A DNA stretch of 51,650 bases from Clostridiales bacterium. Its GTDB lineage: Bacteria > Bacillota > Clostridia > Oscillospirales > Oscillospiraceae. The notes under the pieces were generated by a model. It worked only from the letters and a program-made list of their open reading frames with translations. It ran no database searches and had not been told where the DNA came from. The stretch is taken from contig JAAYBW010000285.1 in the NCBI GenBank assembly GCA_012729975.1, positions 1 to 51,650 on the forward strand, written 5' to 3'. Positions within the stretch are counted from its first letter, which is position 1. Every line of letters begins with the position of its first letter. Positions 39,906 to 49,433 of this stretch are shown here, one piece after another. The translations under genes were made by a program, and so were the position numbers.

Positions 39906-40841
39906 TCAGCCTGTTAGATACTGAAAAATCGCTGCCATCAGAGGCATGGTAACTACGCACATAAGCACACTCATCACGTTTATTACTCCCGCGTGCCCAG
40001 GCTGCTTGTCGTATATCTGAGCAAATTGCGTTATCATGGCGGCGGCGGCCGAGCTTGCGCTCAGAACCGATATAAGCATTATATTCCTTCCGTCCGGATG
40101 CAGGCCTATTACCCCGGTAATACCTGATATTAACACTATAATAATCGGGAATACTAACAGGCGTATTAAACACACAAGGTATGCGCGCTTATCCGTGATT
40201 ATTTTGGAGAAGCCCATTTCACCGAGCAGCATTCCTATAACCAGCATTGTAAGCGGTCCCATGGTGTCGGAAACACTTTCGATAGCACCGTTTATAACGT
40301 CGGGAAGCCTTATGCGAAACAGGAAAAGGCAAAGCCCCGCGGCAAGTGCGATTACGTTGATGTTAAAAACGATTTTTTTCAGATCCCAGGAGTGCTCTTC
40401 ACGAACCAGGGATTTACCGTGAGTCCACATCAGGATGGTCTGCACTATCATATACCCGGAACAGTAAAAAACATATTCCCTTCCGAGTACCGCTATAACT
40501 ATGGGAACTATCAGATTTACCGCGTTTGGGTATATGACCGAAGCCTGTTCCATCCCGTTGAGCTTCAGCGGACGCTTAAGAAGTGTCCCGAGAGCTATGA
40601 AAATTACATGAACCGCCAAAGCGGCTGCTGTAGTGAACAGCAAACCCGTCAGCTTATCGTTTGAATACTCCATCTGAAATGAGCTTAGTATCATACAGGG
40701 AGCTGAAACGTATAAAACAACGGCTGACAATACTTTGCCGTCCGAGGGTTTTACCAGCTTTGTTTTCATTGATATAAAGCCGATCGACATAATCAGGAAC
40801 ATTGAGACGATCTGTTTTATGAGCAGCAGGCTTAGTTCCAA
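39906..40841 (-). CDS. AEC family transporter (auxin efflux carrier-like), TTG start
   Basis: LELSLLLIKQIVSMFLIMSIGFISMKTKLVKPSDGKVLSAVVLYVSAPCMILSSFQM; RBS aaaggaag upstream of TTG at 40841; ORF track over-extends to 41081. Confidence 0.85.
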   Translation of the reverse strand: MELSLLLIKQIVSMFLIMSIGFISMKTKLVKPSDGKVLSAVVLYVSAPCMILSSFQMEYSNDKLTGLLFTTAAALAVHVIFIALGTLLKRPLKLNGMEQASVIYPNAVNLIVPIVIAVLGREYVFYCSGYMIVQTILMWTHGKSLVREEHSWDLKKIVFNINVIALAAGLCLFLFRIRLPDVINGAIESVSDTMGPLTMLVIGMLLGEMGFSKIITDKRAYLVCLIRLLVFPIIIVLISGITGVIGLHPDGRNIMLISVLSASSAAAAMITQFAQIYDKQPGHAGVINVMSVLMCVVTMPLMAAIFQYLTG

Positions 40842-40901
40842 ATGGGTAGGCTTCCTTTCACTGTCCGGTGCTTGTGGCGATTTTAACACATATACCTCGC
40901 T

Positions 40902-40930
40902 TTGACAAACAAAATGATTGAAAGTATAAT
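40902..40930 (+). promoter_or_regulatory. Consensus sigma-A promoter
   Basis: TTGACA-17 bp-TATAAT, upstream of DUF1294 gene. Confidence 0.85.
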
Positions 40931-40964
40931 AACAGCACCGTGCTAAAGTAAGCGGAGGTGGGGT

Positions 40965-41252
40965 ATGCCGGTTTCGGTTCGGTACATTATCTTGTTCTGG
41001 CTGCTCGCCGTAAATTTCGCGTCCTTTGTAATAATGGGAACGGACAAACACAGGGCGATAAAGAAAAGATGGCGGGTCCAAGAGCGCACTTTTTTCGTAT
41101 TATCTGTCCTCGGCGGAAGCCCCGGCTGCATTGCGGGAATGCTTATTTTTCGCCATAAGACGCGACATGCGAAATTCGTGTGGGGTATTCCGGCAATAAT
41201 GGTCCTGCAGATAGTAGTCTGCTTATCCGTATACATCATCTGTTTTCGATGA
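40965..41252 (+). CDS. DUF1294 domain-containing membrane protein
   Basis: MPVSVRYIILFWLLAVNFASFVIMGTDKHRAIKKRWRVQERTFFVLSVLGGSPGCIAGMLIFRHKTRHAKFVWGIPAI. Confidence 0.88.
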   Translation: MPVSVRYIILFWLLAVNFASFVIMGTDKHRAIKKRWRVQERTFFVLSVLGGSPGCIAGMLIFRHKTRHAKFVWGIPAIMVLQIVVCLSVYIICFR

Positions 41253-41317
41253 CTATACTAAAGAACACGATTTCGCGGGAATAATAATTCTGTCCCGCAG
41301 TAAACGGAGAATCCACC

Positions 41318-42148
41318 ATGAAATTATGTAATTTTATCAAAAACGGAAATGTTCATGTAGGCGCGGCATGTGCCGGTGGGGTTGCGGATCTCACCTCCGC
41401 CGGTATCATTTCTTCGATTGATGATCTGATCCGCTCCGGCTGCGGAGATTTGCCCGAGCTATCCGCATCGGACGTCGTACCGCTTGATAATATCGTTTTC
41501 GCAAACGTCACCTCACCTGCTAAAATTCTCTGTGTCGGTCTAAACTATAAAAGCCATGCCGAAGAGACGGGAGGAACCGCTCCCGAGCAGCCGGTCCTCT
41601 TTTCCAAGTTCAACGACGCCTTGTCGCCCTCCGGCGCGGACATAAATCTTCCGCCGTGGCAGCGCTGCTACGACTATGAGGCTGAACTGGTCATCGTTAT
41701 GGGCAGCCGCGCCTGGAACGTATCCGAAGCGGAGGCGCTAAGTCACGTTTTCGGTTACACCTGCGGCAACGATCTTTCCGCGCGAGACTGTCAGTTCATA
41801 TCGGGTCAATGGCTGATCGGGAAAACATTTCCCGGCTTTGCACCCTGCGGCCCCTGGATTGTCACACCCGATGAATTCGACCCGACGCTACCCAAAAGAA
41901 TAACCTGCAGCGTTAACGGTCAGACGGTTCAGGATGACTTTACCTCTGATATGCTTTTTAACTGCTCTCGTATTATTAGCTACGCTTCAAGGTTTTTCGC
42001 TCTTTCTCCCGGTGATCTTATTTTCACCGGCACACCTCCCGGCGTTATCTTAGGCAAGCCTGAAAATGAGAGGGTATGGCTTAAGCCCGGCGACAATGTT
42101 TGCGTTGCAATAGAAGGAATCGGCTCACTTTGTAATTCCCTAGTATAG
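41318..42148 (+). CDS. Fumarylacetoacetate hydrolase family protein
   Basis: ILCVGLNYKSHAEETG...PVLFSKFNDALSPSGADINLP...DYEAELVIVMG...GDLIFTGTPPGVILG. Confidence 0.95.
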   Translation: MKLCNFIKNGNVHVGAACAGGVADLTSAGIISSIDDLIRSGCGDLPELSASDVVPLDNIVFANVTSPAKILCVGLNYKSHAEETGGTAPEQPVLFSKFNDALSPSGADINLPPWQRCYDYEAELVIVMGSRAWNVSEAEALSHVFGYTCGNDLSARDCQFISGQWLIGKTFPGFAPCGPWIVTPDEFDPTLPKRITCSVNGQTVQDDFTSDMLFNCSRIISYASRFFALSPGDLIFTGTPPGVILGKPENERVWLKPGDNVCVAIEGIGSLCNSLV

Positions 42149-42263
42149 TACCTTTTTTGCCGTTCGGGTCTAAATATCAGTTGTCCATTGCGCATGATTA
42201 TGTTAATATATATTAGGCTCAATTTGGATATCACAATACTTTACTGAACAAAGGTGGGAAATC

Positions 42264-45101
42264 ATGAAACAGCTTACAAGATTGGCACTGGTTATCAATG
42301 ATGTTCAGCGCTTTGTAATCTGCGATCCCGAAAAGGATTCGCTGGCTGTCGTTCTGCGAAGGCTCGGTCTTACAGGTACTAAGATCGGCTGCAACACAGG
42401 CGTCTGCGGTGCCTGCTCCGTTATTGTTAACGGCCAGGTCATCAGATCCTGTACAAGGAAGATGAAAAACGTTGCCGAGAATTCCGTGATTCGTACGATT
42501 GAAGGAATAGGAACTCCTCAGAATCTGCATCCGCTTCAGCAGGCGTGGATTACCTACGGAGGTATTCAGTGCGGCTTCTGTACACCGGGTTTCATTGTCT
42601 CTGCCTATGGGCTTCTTAGCGAAAACCCCTCTCCGACGCGTGAGGAGGTTCGCGAATGGTTCCGTTCCCATAGAAACATATGCCGCTGCACCGGCTATAA
42701 GCCGATCGTCGACTCTGTTATGGCAGCGGCGAAGGTAATGCGCGGCGAAGCCACCATGGCCGACATCACATTCGATCCCGACTCAGTAAAAGACATATAC
42801 GGTTCTTATCTGCCGCGTCCGTCAGCTGTTGCCAAAGCCTGCGGCTTAGCCGATTACGGTGACGATATCAAGCTAAAAATGCCCGAAGGTGTTGCTCACC
42901 TTGCCGTTGTAATATCGAAGGTTCCGCACGCTCGCATTATCAGCATTGACACATCGGAAGCTGAAGCCTGCGAGGGCGTTTATAAGGTAATGACAGCCAA
43001 GGACATGAAAGGCACAAACAACCTTGACTCCCCCGCCGTTGTTCCCAGACAAAGAGGCACCGGCCTTACGCTCTTCCCGGTCCTGGCCGACGAAAAGATA
43101 AACAGAATCGGCGACGCAGTAGCACTCGTGGCAGCCGACACCGAGGAGCATGCGCGCGCTGCCGCCGAAAAAGTCAAACAGAATCTCGAGATTCTCCCGG
43201 CTTATAAGACGCTCCCAGAGGCTGTAATGCCAAACGCCATACAGCTCAACAAAGGAGTACCCAACTTTTACATGGAACAGCCTGTCTTCAAGGGACAGGA
43301 TCCGTCCGAAATCTTTGATGATGCTCCGCATGTAGTAGAAGGAAGCTTCCACTCACAGCACGAGCCTCATCTGCCCATAGAACCTGATACGGTACAGGCT
43401 TATTGGGGAACTGACGGGCTCTTAACCATCCAGTGCAAGTCCCAGTCGATAACCGAGTCTATCGCGGCGGTTTCACAGTCCTGCGGCATTCCGACCGATA
43501 AAATCCGCATGATCATGAATACTACGGGCGGTTCATTCGGATACGCGGTATCTTCCAACACCTACGCTTTGGTCGTTACCGCCGTGCAGAACCTTGATAT
43601 GCCGTGCACATTGACGCTCCCCTATGCGGAATTCAACCATATGTCCGGAAAACGCAGCGCCACCTTTACAAACGGACGCCTTGCCTGTGATGAAAACGGC
43701 AAAATAATTGCCGCCGAGTACGACGTGGGTCTCGACCACGGAGCATACGGTGAGGTCGCAGGTAAAATATTCAACAACCTCGTCTCCATCGGTTTCCACG
43801 GTTATAACATTCCCAATATCAAAGCTCTGGCCCGCGGAGTCGCAACAAACAACGCTTTTAATACCGCGTATCGCGGCTTCGGTGCCCCGCAGATCTATAC
43901 GACTACCGAAGCTCTCATGGATATGCTCGCGGAAAAAGCCGGCATAGATCCCTGGGAATTCCGCTACAGAAACCTCGCAAGGCCCGGCGACACCAACATT
44001 AACAGCATGCCTTATTACGATTATGAGGTATATCCGAAAATGCTGGAAATGATTAAGCCCTACTATGACAAATATAAGGCCGAGGCTGAAGCGGGCAGGG
44101 CCGAAGGGCGTCATTTGGGCGTAGGTTTATCAATGGGCGGCTTCCTTGTAACAATCGGCATGTTTGACCAGGCCGAGGTCGCTCTCGAACTGATGCCCGA
44201 CGGCACTTTCACTCACTACAACACCTGGGAGGATGTCGGCCAGGGCGGCGACATCGGCGCTCTCACGCACGCGGTTAAAGCTCTTGAGCCTTTAGGCGTA
44301 AAGCCCGGTCAGGTTCATCTGGTAATGAACGACAGCAAAACCTGCCCCGACACCGGCCTTGCGGCCGCGTCACGTTCCCATTACATGGCCGGAAACGCCA
44401 CCATTGACGCTGCCAATAAGCTTATGGATGCCATGAGGAAACCCGACGGCACTTACAGGACTTATGCGGAAATGGTCGCGGAAGGCATACCCACCAAATA
44501 TATCGGCCATTACGATCAGTTCAACATCGGTCTTCCTCCCGGACTTAACCCGAACACCGGTGAAGGCGAAAAGAACCCGACTTATATGTACAATGCCAAT
44601 ACCTGTCTGGTCGAGGTTGATGTCGAGACCGGAAAAACCAAGGTATTGCGCTATACCACCGCCTGCGACGTCGGAGTTATCGGCAACAGGCTCTCCGTTG
44701 AAGGTCAGGCTTACGGCGGTCTTTCTCACAGCATCGGCTTCGCACTGTCGGAAAACTATAATAACGAGCTCAGAGAAAACAACATTGCTGCCTGCGGTAT
44801 ACCGCAGATAACCGATATCCCCGATGATTTCAACGTTCTCTTCCATGAGAGCAAGCGTCCGAACGGCCCCCACGGCTCCTGCGGCTGCTCGGAATGCTTC
44901 CAGTCGTCCAACCACATGGCGGTCATTAATGCCATTAAGAACGCCTGCGGTGTTCGAGTATTTGCTTTGCCGGCAACGCCCGACAAGGTCAAAGCAGGTC
45001 TCGAGGCGCTCAAACGCGGAGAAGAAATCATACCTGAAAAATACTACCTGGGTACAGATTTTGAGGAAGAGCTCGACTTCATCAAGGCCAATCCTATCTG
45101 A
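42264..45101 (+). CDS. Molybdopterin-dependent aldehyde oxidoreductase (xanthine oxidase family, MOP-like)
   Basis: Two [2Fe-2S] motifs GCNTGVCGACSVIVNGQVIRSC and CGFCTPGF...CRCTGYKP; fused Mo-binding domains (NTAYRGFGAPQ, GQGGDIG). Confidence 0.93.
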   Translation: MKQLTRLALVINDVQRFVICDPEKDSLAVVLRRLGLTGTKIGCNTGVCGACSVIVNGQVIRSCTRKMKNVAENSVIRTIEGIGTPQNLHPLQQAWITYGGIQCGFCTPGFIVSAYGLLSENPSPTREEVREWFRSHRNICRCTGYKPIVDSVMAAAKVMRGEATMADITFDPDSVKDIYGSYLPRPSAVAKACGLADYGDDIKLKMPEGVAHLAVVISKVPHARIISIDTSEAEACEGVYKVMTAKDMKGTNNLDSPAVVPRQRGTGLTLFPVLADEKINRIGDAVALVAADTEEHARAAAEKVKQNLEILPAYKTLPEAVMPNAIQLNKGVPNFYMEQPVFKGQDPSEIFDDAPHVVEGSFHSQHEPHLPIEPDTVQAYWGTDGLLTIQCKSQSITESIAAVSQSCGIPTDKIRMIMNTTGGSFGYAVSSNTYALVVTAVQNLDMPCTLTLPYAEFNHMSGKRSATFTNGRLACDENGKIIAAEYDVGLDHGAYGEVAGKIFNNLVSIGFHGYNIPNIKALARGVATNNAFNTAYRGFGAPQIYTTTEALMDMLAEKAGIDPWEFRYRNLARPGDTNINSMPYYDYEVYPKMLEMIKPYYDKYKAEAEAGRAEGRHLGVGLSMGGFLVTIGMFDQAEVALELMPDGTFTHYNTWEDVGQGGDIGALTHAVKALEPLGVKPGQVHLVMNDSKTCPDTGLAAASRSHYMAGNATIDAANKLMDAMRKPDGTYRTYAEMVAEGIPTKYIGHYDQFNIGLPPGLNPNTGEGEKNPTYMYNANTCLVEVDVETGKTKVLRYTTACDVGVIGNRLSVEGQAYGGLSHSIGFALSENYNNELRENNIAACGIPQITDIPDDFNVLFHESKRPNGPHGSCGCSECFQSSNHMAVINAIKNACGVRVFALPATPDKVKAGLEALKRGEEIIPEKYYLGTDFEEELDFIKANPI

Positions 45102-45114
45102 CTTACAATGACGG

Positions 45115-45143
45115 CGAGCGGGCAGGGTTTTCCTGCCCGCTCG
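45115..45143 (+). terminator. Strong intra-operon hairpin (attenuator or mRNA stabiliser)
   Basis: cgagcgggcagg-gtttt-cctgcccgctcg, perfect 12-bp stem without a following T-tract. Confidence 0.55.
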
Positions 45144-45165
45144 TAATAAACCGGAGAGTATTTAT

Positions 45166-47412
45166 ATGCAGCTTAACGAAACCACCGTATTCACGGAAAA
45201 GTGCTTTAACGGCGAGCCTGCCTCGTGTTCATATGCCTGCCCTTTTCATTTGGATATCCGATCCTTTTTGGATAAAGTGAAGAGGGGCAAATGGAACGCC
45301 GCTTATAAAGAATATCGCAACGCGGCTGTTTTTCCGGCCATTGTGGCGGAGCTTTGCCCCGAACCTTGCATGCATCACTGCCAGCGAGTTCAGACCGGCG
45401 ATGAGCCTATCGCCATGCAGGCTATTGAACAGGCTCTGCTGAAATACGCCAAAGCTAAAAAGGCGGAAAGTTATCAAATCCCCCCAAAGGCAGGGAGAAT
45501 TGCCGTGGTCGGCGCGGGTCCGGCCGGTCTTTCCTGCGCACTGAATCTGGCAAACAAAAAGTATCAGGTAACGGTGTTTGATAAAAACAGCGGCTGGGGG
45601 GGGCATTTGAGGGAACATCCGAAGTTCAGCTTATTTGACGAGGATATTACCCTGCAGTTCGCAGCCGTTTCCGTCGAATTCCGTTTCGGAACAGACGTTA
45701 AGTCGCTTGACGAACTCGCCGATTTTAACGCGATTTATGTTGCGACGGGTCGAGGCGGCACTGATTTCGGACTGCTTCCCACCTGGGAAAAAGATCTTCT
45801 CACTACCGCTGTTCCCGGAGTTTTCATGGGCGGCGCCCTTTGCTCAATGCCGCTCATGGAATCCATAGCTGCGGGCAGAGCCGTTTCCCGCACTATAGAA
45901 GGCTATATTCAAACCGGCCGGGCCGAGCACACTCACGGCGACAGCCTATATGATAAAGCAAAGTGCGAGCGTTATATAGCCCACCCGGACGCTCTTCCCT
46001 CACCTCTTGTTCAGCCCGCCTCGCCCGATGAGGGTTATTCGCAGAAGGAAGCCGAAGCAGAGGCCTCCAGATGCCTTTCCTGCGACTGTGACGCCTGTAT
46101 GGCCTCCTGTGAGCTGCTTTCTCATTACAGAAAAAAACCGCATAGGATGGCTGTTGAGGCATTTTCAGACGCCAACTCCGTTCCTCCCATAGGAACGCGA
46201 AGCATGGTGCGCGAAACTTATTCCTGCAACAACTGCGGCCATTGCAAATCGATATGCCCTGTTGATGTTGACATAGGCTCGCTTTTGCAGTTCGCGCGTG
46301 CGGATTCATACGCCTCCGGCAGCCAGATAACCGCCTTACACTACTATTGGCTGCGCGAAATGGAATTTAATATCGGAGAAGGTGCGTTTTCCTCCGCTCC
46401 GCCGGGTCGTGATTCCTCCTCTCTCGCCTTTTTCCCCGGATGCCAGCTCGGTGCTTATTCACCCGAACATGTTCTGCGATCTTATGAAATACTCAGCAGC
46501 GAACATGATGCCGGTCTGATTCTCAGCTGCTGCGGAGCGCCGGCTTACTGGGCCGGAGACATGAAACGTTTTAACGAACACGCGGACGCACTTCGCGCCG
46601 AATGGGATAATATGGGGCGTCCGGAGCTGGTATTTGCCTGCTCAACATGCCGTCAGATGTTTGAGAAAATGCTTCCCGAGATTAAAGGAGTGTCCCTGTA
46701 TTCTCTCCTTAAGTCCTCGCCTTCGATCAGTCCCGTATCTCCGTTTCCGGAGGTTTCCATATTTGATCCCTGCGCTGCCCGAACCGACAACGAAGCTCGC
46801 TTAGCGGTACGCGACATTGTTATGAGTGCGGGCGCCGCTGTATCCGAGCTTAGCGAAACTGGAAAATGCTGCGGCTACGGCGGCAATATAAAGGTCGCTA
46901 ACCCGTCGTTATATGACACTATCACCGAAAAGAGAGCAGGATTGTCCGCTCTGCCGTATGTTGTTTACTGCGCTAACTGCCGCGAGGTTTTCGCCTCCCG
47001 CGGAAAAGACTGCGCTCATGTTCTCGACGTTGCCTTCTCCCTGCGTCCGGAGCCTGTTGCGACTATCGAGCAAAAGAGGAGAAACACACTTATGATTAAA
47101 ACCAAGCTGATGAAGGATAAGTGGGGAAAAGACTTTATCCCGTCCTCGAACCCCTGGGACGGCATTTCACTGAACATTCCCGCGGAACTGCAAAAAAGTC
47201 TCGATCAAAGGCTCATATCGGAGTCCGATATTAAAGAAACCATATGGAGATCAAATTCGGGCGGCGAAAAATTCACGGATAATTCCGGCGTTGTTTTATG
47301 CTATATGGTAACCGATGTGCTTACCTATTGGGTCGAGTACAAAATGCTCGGAGACACTTATGAAATCTCGGACGCATACACCCATCGGATGAAATTCAGG
47401 GTGGAGGCGTGA
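45166..47412 (+). CDS. Pyridine nucleotide-disulfide oxidoreductase / dicluster-binding / CCG-domain fusion protein (DVU_1558-like)
   Basis: Dicluster motif CSYACPFHLDIRSF...CPEPCMHHCQR, FAD motif IAVVGAGPAGLSCALNLANKKYQV, ferredoxin-like CNNCGHCKSICPVD, CCG motifs LSCCGAPAYWAGD and GKCCGYGGNI. Confidence 0.85.
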   Translation: MQLNETTVFTEKCFNGEPASCSYACPFHLDIRSFLDKVKRGKWNAAYKEYRNAAVFPAIVAELCPEPCMHHCQRVQTGDEPIAMQAIEQALLKYAKAKKAESYQIPPKAGRIAVVGAGPAGLSCALNLANKKYQVTVFDKNSGWGGHLREHPKFSLFDEDITLQFAAVSVEFRFGTDVKSLDELADFNAIYVATGRGGTDFGLLPTWEKDLLTTAVPGVFMGGALCSMPLMESIAAGRAVSRTIEGYIQTGRAEHTHGDSLYDKAKCERYIAHPDALPSPLVQPASPDEGYSQKEAEAEASRCLSCDCDACMASCELLSHYRKKPHRMAVEAFSDANSVPPIGTRSMVRETYSCNNCGHCKSICPVDVDIGSLLQFARADSYASGSQITALHYYWLREMEFNIGEGAFSSAPPGRDSSSLAFFPGCQLGAYSPEHVLRSYEILSSEHDAGLILSCCGAPAYWAGDMKRFNEHADALRAEWDNMGRPELVFACSTCRQMFEKMLPEIKGVSLYSLLKSSPSISPVSPFPEVSIFDPCAARTDNEARLAVRDIVMSAGAAVSELSETGKCCGYGGNIKVANPSLYDTITEKRAGLSALPYVVYCANCREVFASRGKDCAHVLDVAFSLRPEPVATIEQKRRNTLMIKTKLMKDKWGKDFIPSSNPWDGISLNIPAELQKSLDQRLISESDIKETIWRSNSGGEKFTDNSGVVLCYMVTDVLTYWVEYKMLGDTYEISDAYTHRMKFRVEA

Positions 47413-47603
47413 ATATGGAACGAAACTGGAAATGTGTTTCCTGCGGTGTTGAACTGGAGCGGAAAAAAGCCGTGTTTGATTATATGGGCCGCAGTTTCAG
47501 CGAAAATCTTTTGAAGTGCCCTAAGTGCGGCAAAGTGCTCATAACCTCAGACCTCGCGGCCGGGCGTATGCGCGAGGTCGAGGAGATGCTCGAAGACAAA
47601 TGA
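47409..47603 (+). CDS. Small zinc-ribbon redox protein (DVU_1557-like)
   Basis: WKCVSCGVELERKKAVFDYMGRSFSENLLKCPKCGKVLITSDLAAGRMREVEEMLEDK. Confidence 0.8.
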   Translation: MNMERNWKCVSCGVELERKKAVFDYMGRSFSENLLKCPKCGKVLITSDLAAGRMREVEEMLEDK

Positions 47604-48784
47604 GCTTTCCTCCCTCCGAATATGAAATGTCCGTTAACTATCGACTTGACCGAATAAACGATCAGATTTATCGCCTCGCTCATTTCGGGCGATATAAAAG
47701 CGAACTGTACGGCAAGGCATACCCTCTAAATTCGATCGAACTGCTTGCCGAGCTTCCCTTCACTGCCGCAGACGACATCTCTCTTTACGGACAGGATATG
47801 CTGTGCGTATCGCCGCGTGAAGTAAAACGCATTGTAACAATTCCCACCTCCGGGACCTCGGGCATTTCAAAGCGGATTTACTTCACTGACGGCGATCTTA
47901 GCAGGACGGTCTCGTTTTTTGCCGAAGGAATGGAATATATCTGCGCAAAAGGCGAAACCGTTGCTGTTTTTATGCCCTGCGACTCCGAATACGGTGTCGG
48001 AAGGCTTCTGTGTGAAGGTCTTACGCGGTTAGGTGCTGTACCGAAGCCGTTCGGAGCCGTAAACGATTACCCGAAAGCAGCCGATTTTTGCCGTTCGGCC
48101 CTGCCGGATGCAGCCGTAGGGATCCCATCGCAAATGCGTCGTCTTTCCATGCTTGCGCCTGAAATCGGTCTGAAACGGGTTTTGCTTTCGGCCGACTATG
48201 TTTCCGAAGCAGTTTGTCAAACTCTTAACAGATACTGGGGCTCTGAAGTTTTCTCGCACTACGGCCTGACCGAAACCGGCTACGGCTGCGCGGTCGAATG
48301 TCCCGCTCATATGGGAATGCATATTCGGTCTGATGAGCTTTATATTGAGATTGTAAATCCGACTACCGGCCAAATTCTTCCGTCAGGGCATTGGGGCGAA
48401 ATTGTAATCACCACTCTCTTGCGGGAAGCAATGCCTTTTATACGCTATCGTACCGGCGATATAGGCAGACTTCTTCCGCCCCCTTGCGGATGCGGCCTTA
48501 ATGTCCCACGTCTGGACAGGGTACGCGGCAGGATAAGCGAGCTCTCGCGATCCCCCGGCATATATGAACTAGATGAGCTGCTTTTGTCCTGCGACGCTGT
48601 GGAAGACTACACCGCTTCCGTTGAAGACGGGATATATCACATCAGCGTGGTTGGCGACACGAAATCCGTCTTCAATTTGCTCAGCCGAAAGTATCCCGAC
48701 CTGCGTTTTGAAGTCTCTTCCGGGCAGGGCTTTGTAAGTACCGGTACAACAAAAAGGCAGATCACCTATAAAACTTCCTGTTAA
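47600..48784 (+). CDS. AMP-dependent CoA ligase (PaaK-like; DVU_1553-like)
   Basis: IPTSGTSGISKRIYFTDGD...SHYGLTETGYGCAVEC...MPFIRYRTGDIGRLLPPPCGCG; ATGA overlap at 47600; ORF track over-extends to 47525. Confidence 0.88.
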   Translation: MSFPPSEYEMSVNYRLDRINDQIYRLAHFGRYKSELYGKAYPLNSIELLAELPFTAADDISLYGQDMLCVSPREVKRIVTIPTSGTSGISKRIYFTDGDLSRTVSFFAEGMEYICAKGETVAVFMPCDSEYGVGRLLCEGLTRLGAVPKPFGAVNDYPKAADFCRSALPDAAVGIPSQMRRLSMLAPEIGLKRVLLSADYVSEAVCQTLNRYWGSEVFSHYGLTETGYGCAVECPAHMGMHIRSDELYIEIVNPTTGQILPSGHWGEIVITTLLREAMPFIRYRTGDIGRLLPPPCGCGLNVPRLDRVRGRISELSRSPGIYELDELLLSCDAVEDYTASVEDGIYHISVVGDTKSVFNLLSRKYPDLRFEVSSGQGFVSTGTTKRQITYKTSC

Positions 48785-48859
48785 CCGTGCCACGCTGCCC
48801 GCCGAATTGATTTTCGATATAATACGATACGATTTTTACGGAAAACTCGGGTGTTTCTC

Positions 48860-48888
48860 TTGACAACACTGATCCCGTGTGTTAGTAT
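48860..48888 (+). promoter_or_regulatory. Sigma-A promoter upstream of the tRNA-Ala-like array
   Basis: TTGACA (48860-48865), 17-bp spacer, TAGTAT (48883-48888). Confidence 0.8.
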
Positions 48889-48915
48889 TACCCCTGCTCG
48901 GGGTTAATGGAATAT

Positions 48916-49016
48916 GGGGGTATAGCTCAGCTGGGAGCGCGAGCTGTACGGTAAACCACCCCAAATAAAATGGGCAAGCGAATGGCATTAAAAATTGAAT
49001 AGTTTCCGCACAACAT
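48916..49016 (+). repeat. tRNA-Ala-like degenerate unit 1 (101 nt)
   Basis: Starts GGGGGTATAGCTCAGCTGGGAGCG; contains GGTAAACCACCCC and AATGGCATT anticodon-loop sequence; no T-arm or CCA. Confidence 0.9.
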
Positions 49017-49084
49017 GGGGGTATAGCTCAGCTGGGAGCGTGAGCTAATCGGTTTACTAGCAATTTACTAAATAGGAAAAACAT
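49017..49084 (+). repeat. tRNA-Ala-like degenerate unit 2 (68 nt, short variant)
   Basis: Same 24-nt start; divergent tail TGAGCTAATCGGTTTACTAGCAATTTACTAAATAGG. Confidence 0.88.
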
Positions 49085-49195
49085 GGGGGTATAGCTCAGC
49101 TGGGAGCGCCAGCTGTACGGTAAACCACCCCAAAAATCACGGGCGCTTGAATGGCATTGAAAATTGAATAAAAGTTTCCATAAATGGAATAACAT
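49085..49195 (+). repeat. tRNA-Ala-like degenerate unit 3 (111 nt)
   Basis: Same 24-nt start; contains GGGCGCTTGAATGGCATT, the closest match to the intact tRNA anticodon arm. Confidence 0.9.
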
Positions 49196-49306
49196 GGGGG
49201 TATAGCTCAGCTGGGAGCGCGAGTTAAACAGTAAACCACCCCAAATAAAATGGGCAAGCGAATGGCATTGAAAATTGAATAAATCTTTCTAAAAATGGAA
49301 AAATCT
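49196..49306 (+). repeat. tRNA-Ala-like degenerate unit 4 (111 nt)
   Basis: Same 24-nt start; GTAAACCACCCCAAATAAAATGGGCAAGCGAATGGCATTGAAAATTGAATAA shared with units 1/3. Confidence 0.9.
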
Positions 49307-49382
<76 letters not shown>

Positions 49383-49383
49383 T

Positions 49384-49421
49384 CAAAGCCTTGAAAACAC
49401 TACGTTTTCAAGGCTTTTTCC
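49384..49421 (+). terminator. Rho-independent terminator of tRNA-Ala
   Basis: aaagccttgaaaac-actac-gttttcaaggcttttt. Confidence 0.88.
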
Positions 49422-49433
49422 TTTCCTGTAAAT

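Noticed and set aside
40842-41081. N-terminal extension of the AEC transporter ORF (MDPPSFLYRPVFVRSHYYKG...)
   Set aside because: Overlaps a divergent consensus promoter and the start of the DUF1294 gene; a TTG start with RBS at 40841 fits the family better.
48916-49306. CRISPR-like array (regular 24-nt identical repeats)
   Set aside because: The 'spacers' are homologous to each other and partly to tRNA, the repeat is the tRNA 5' end, unit lengths vary, and there are no cas genes nearby.
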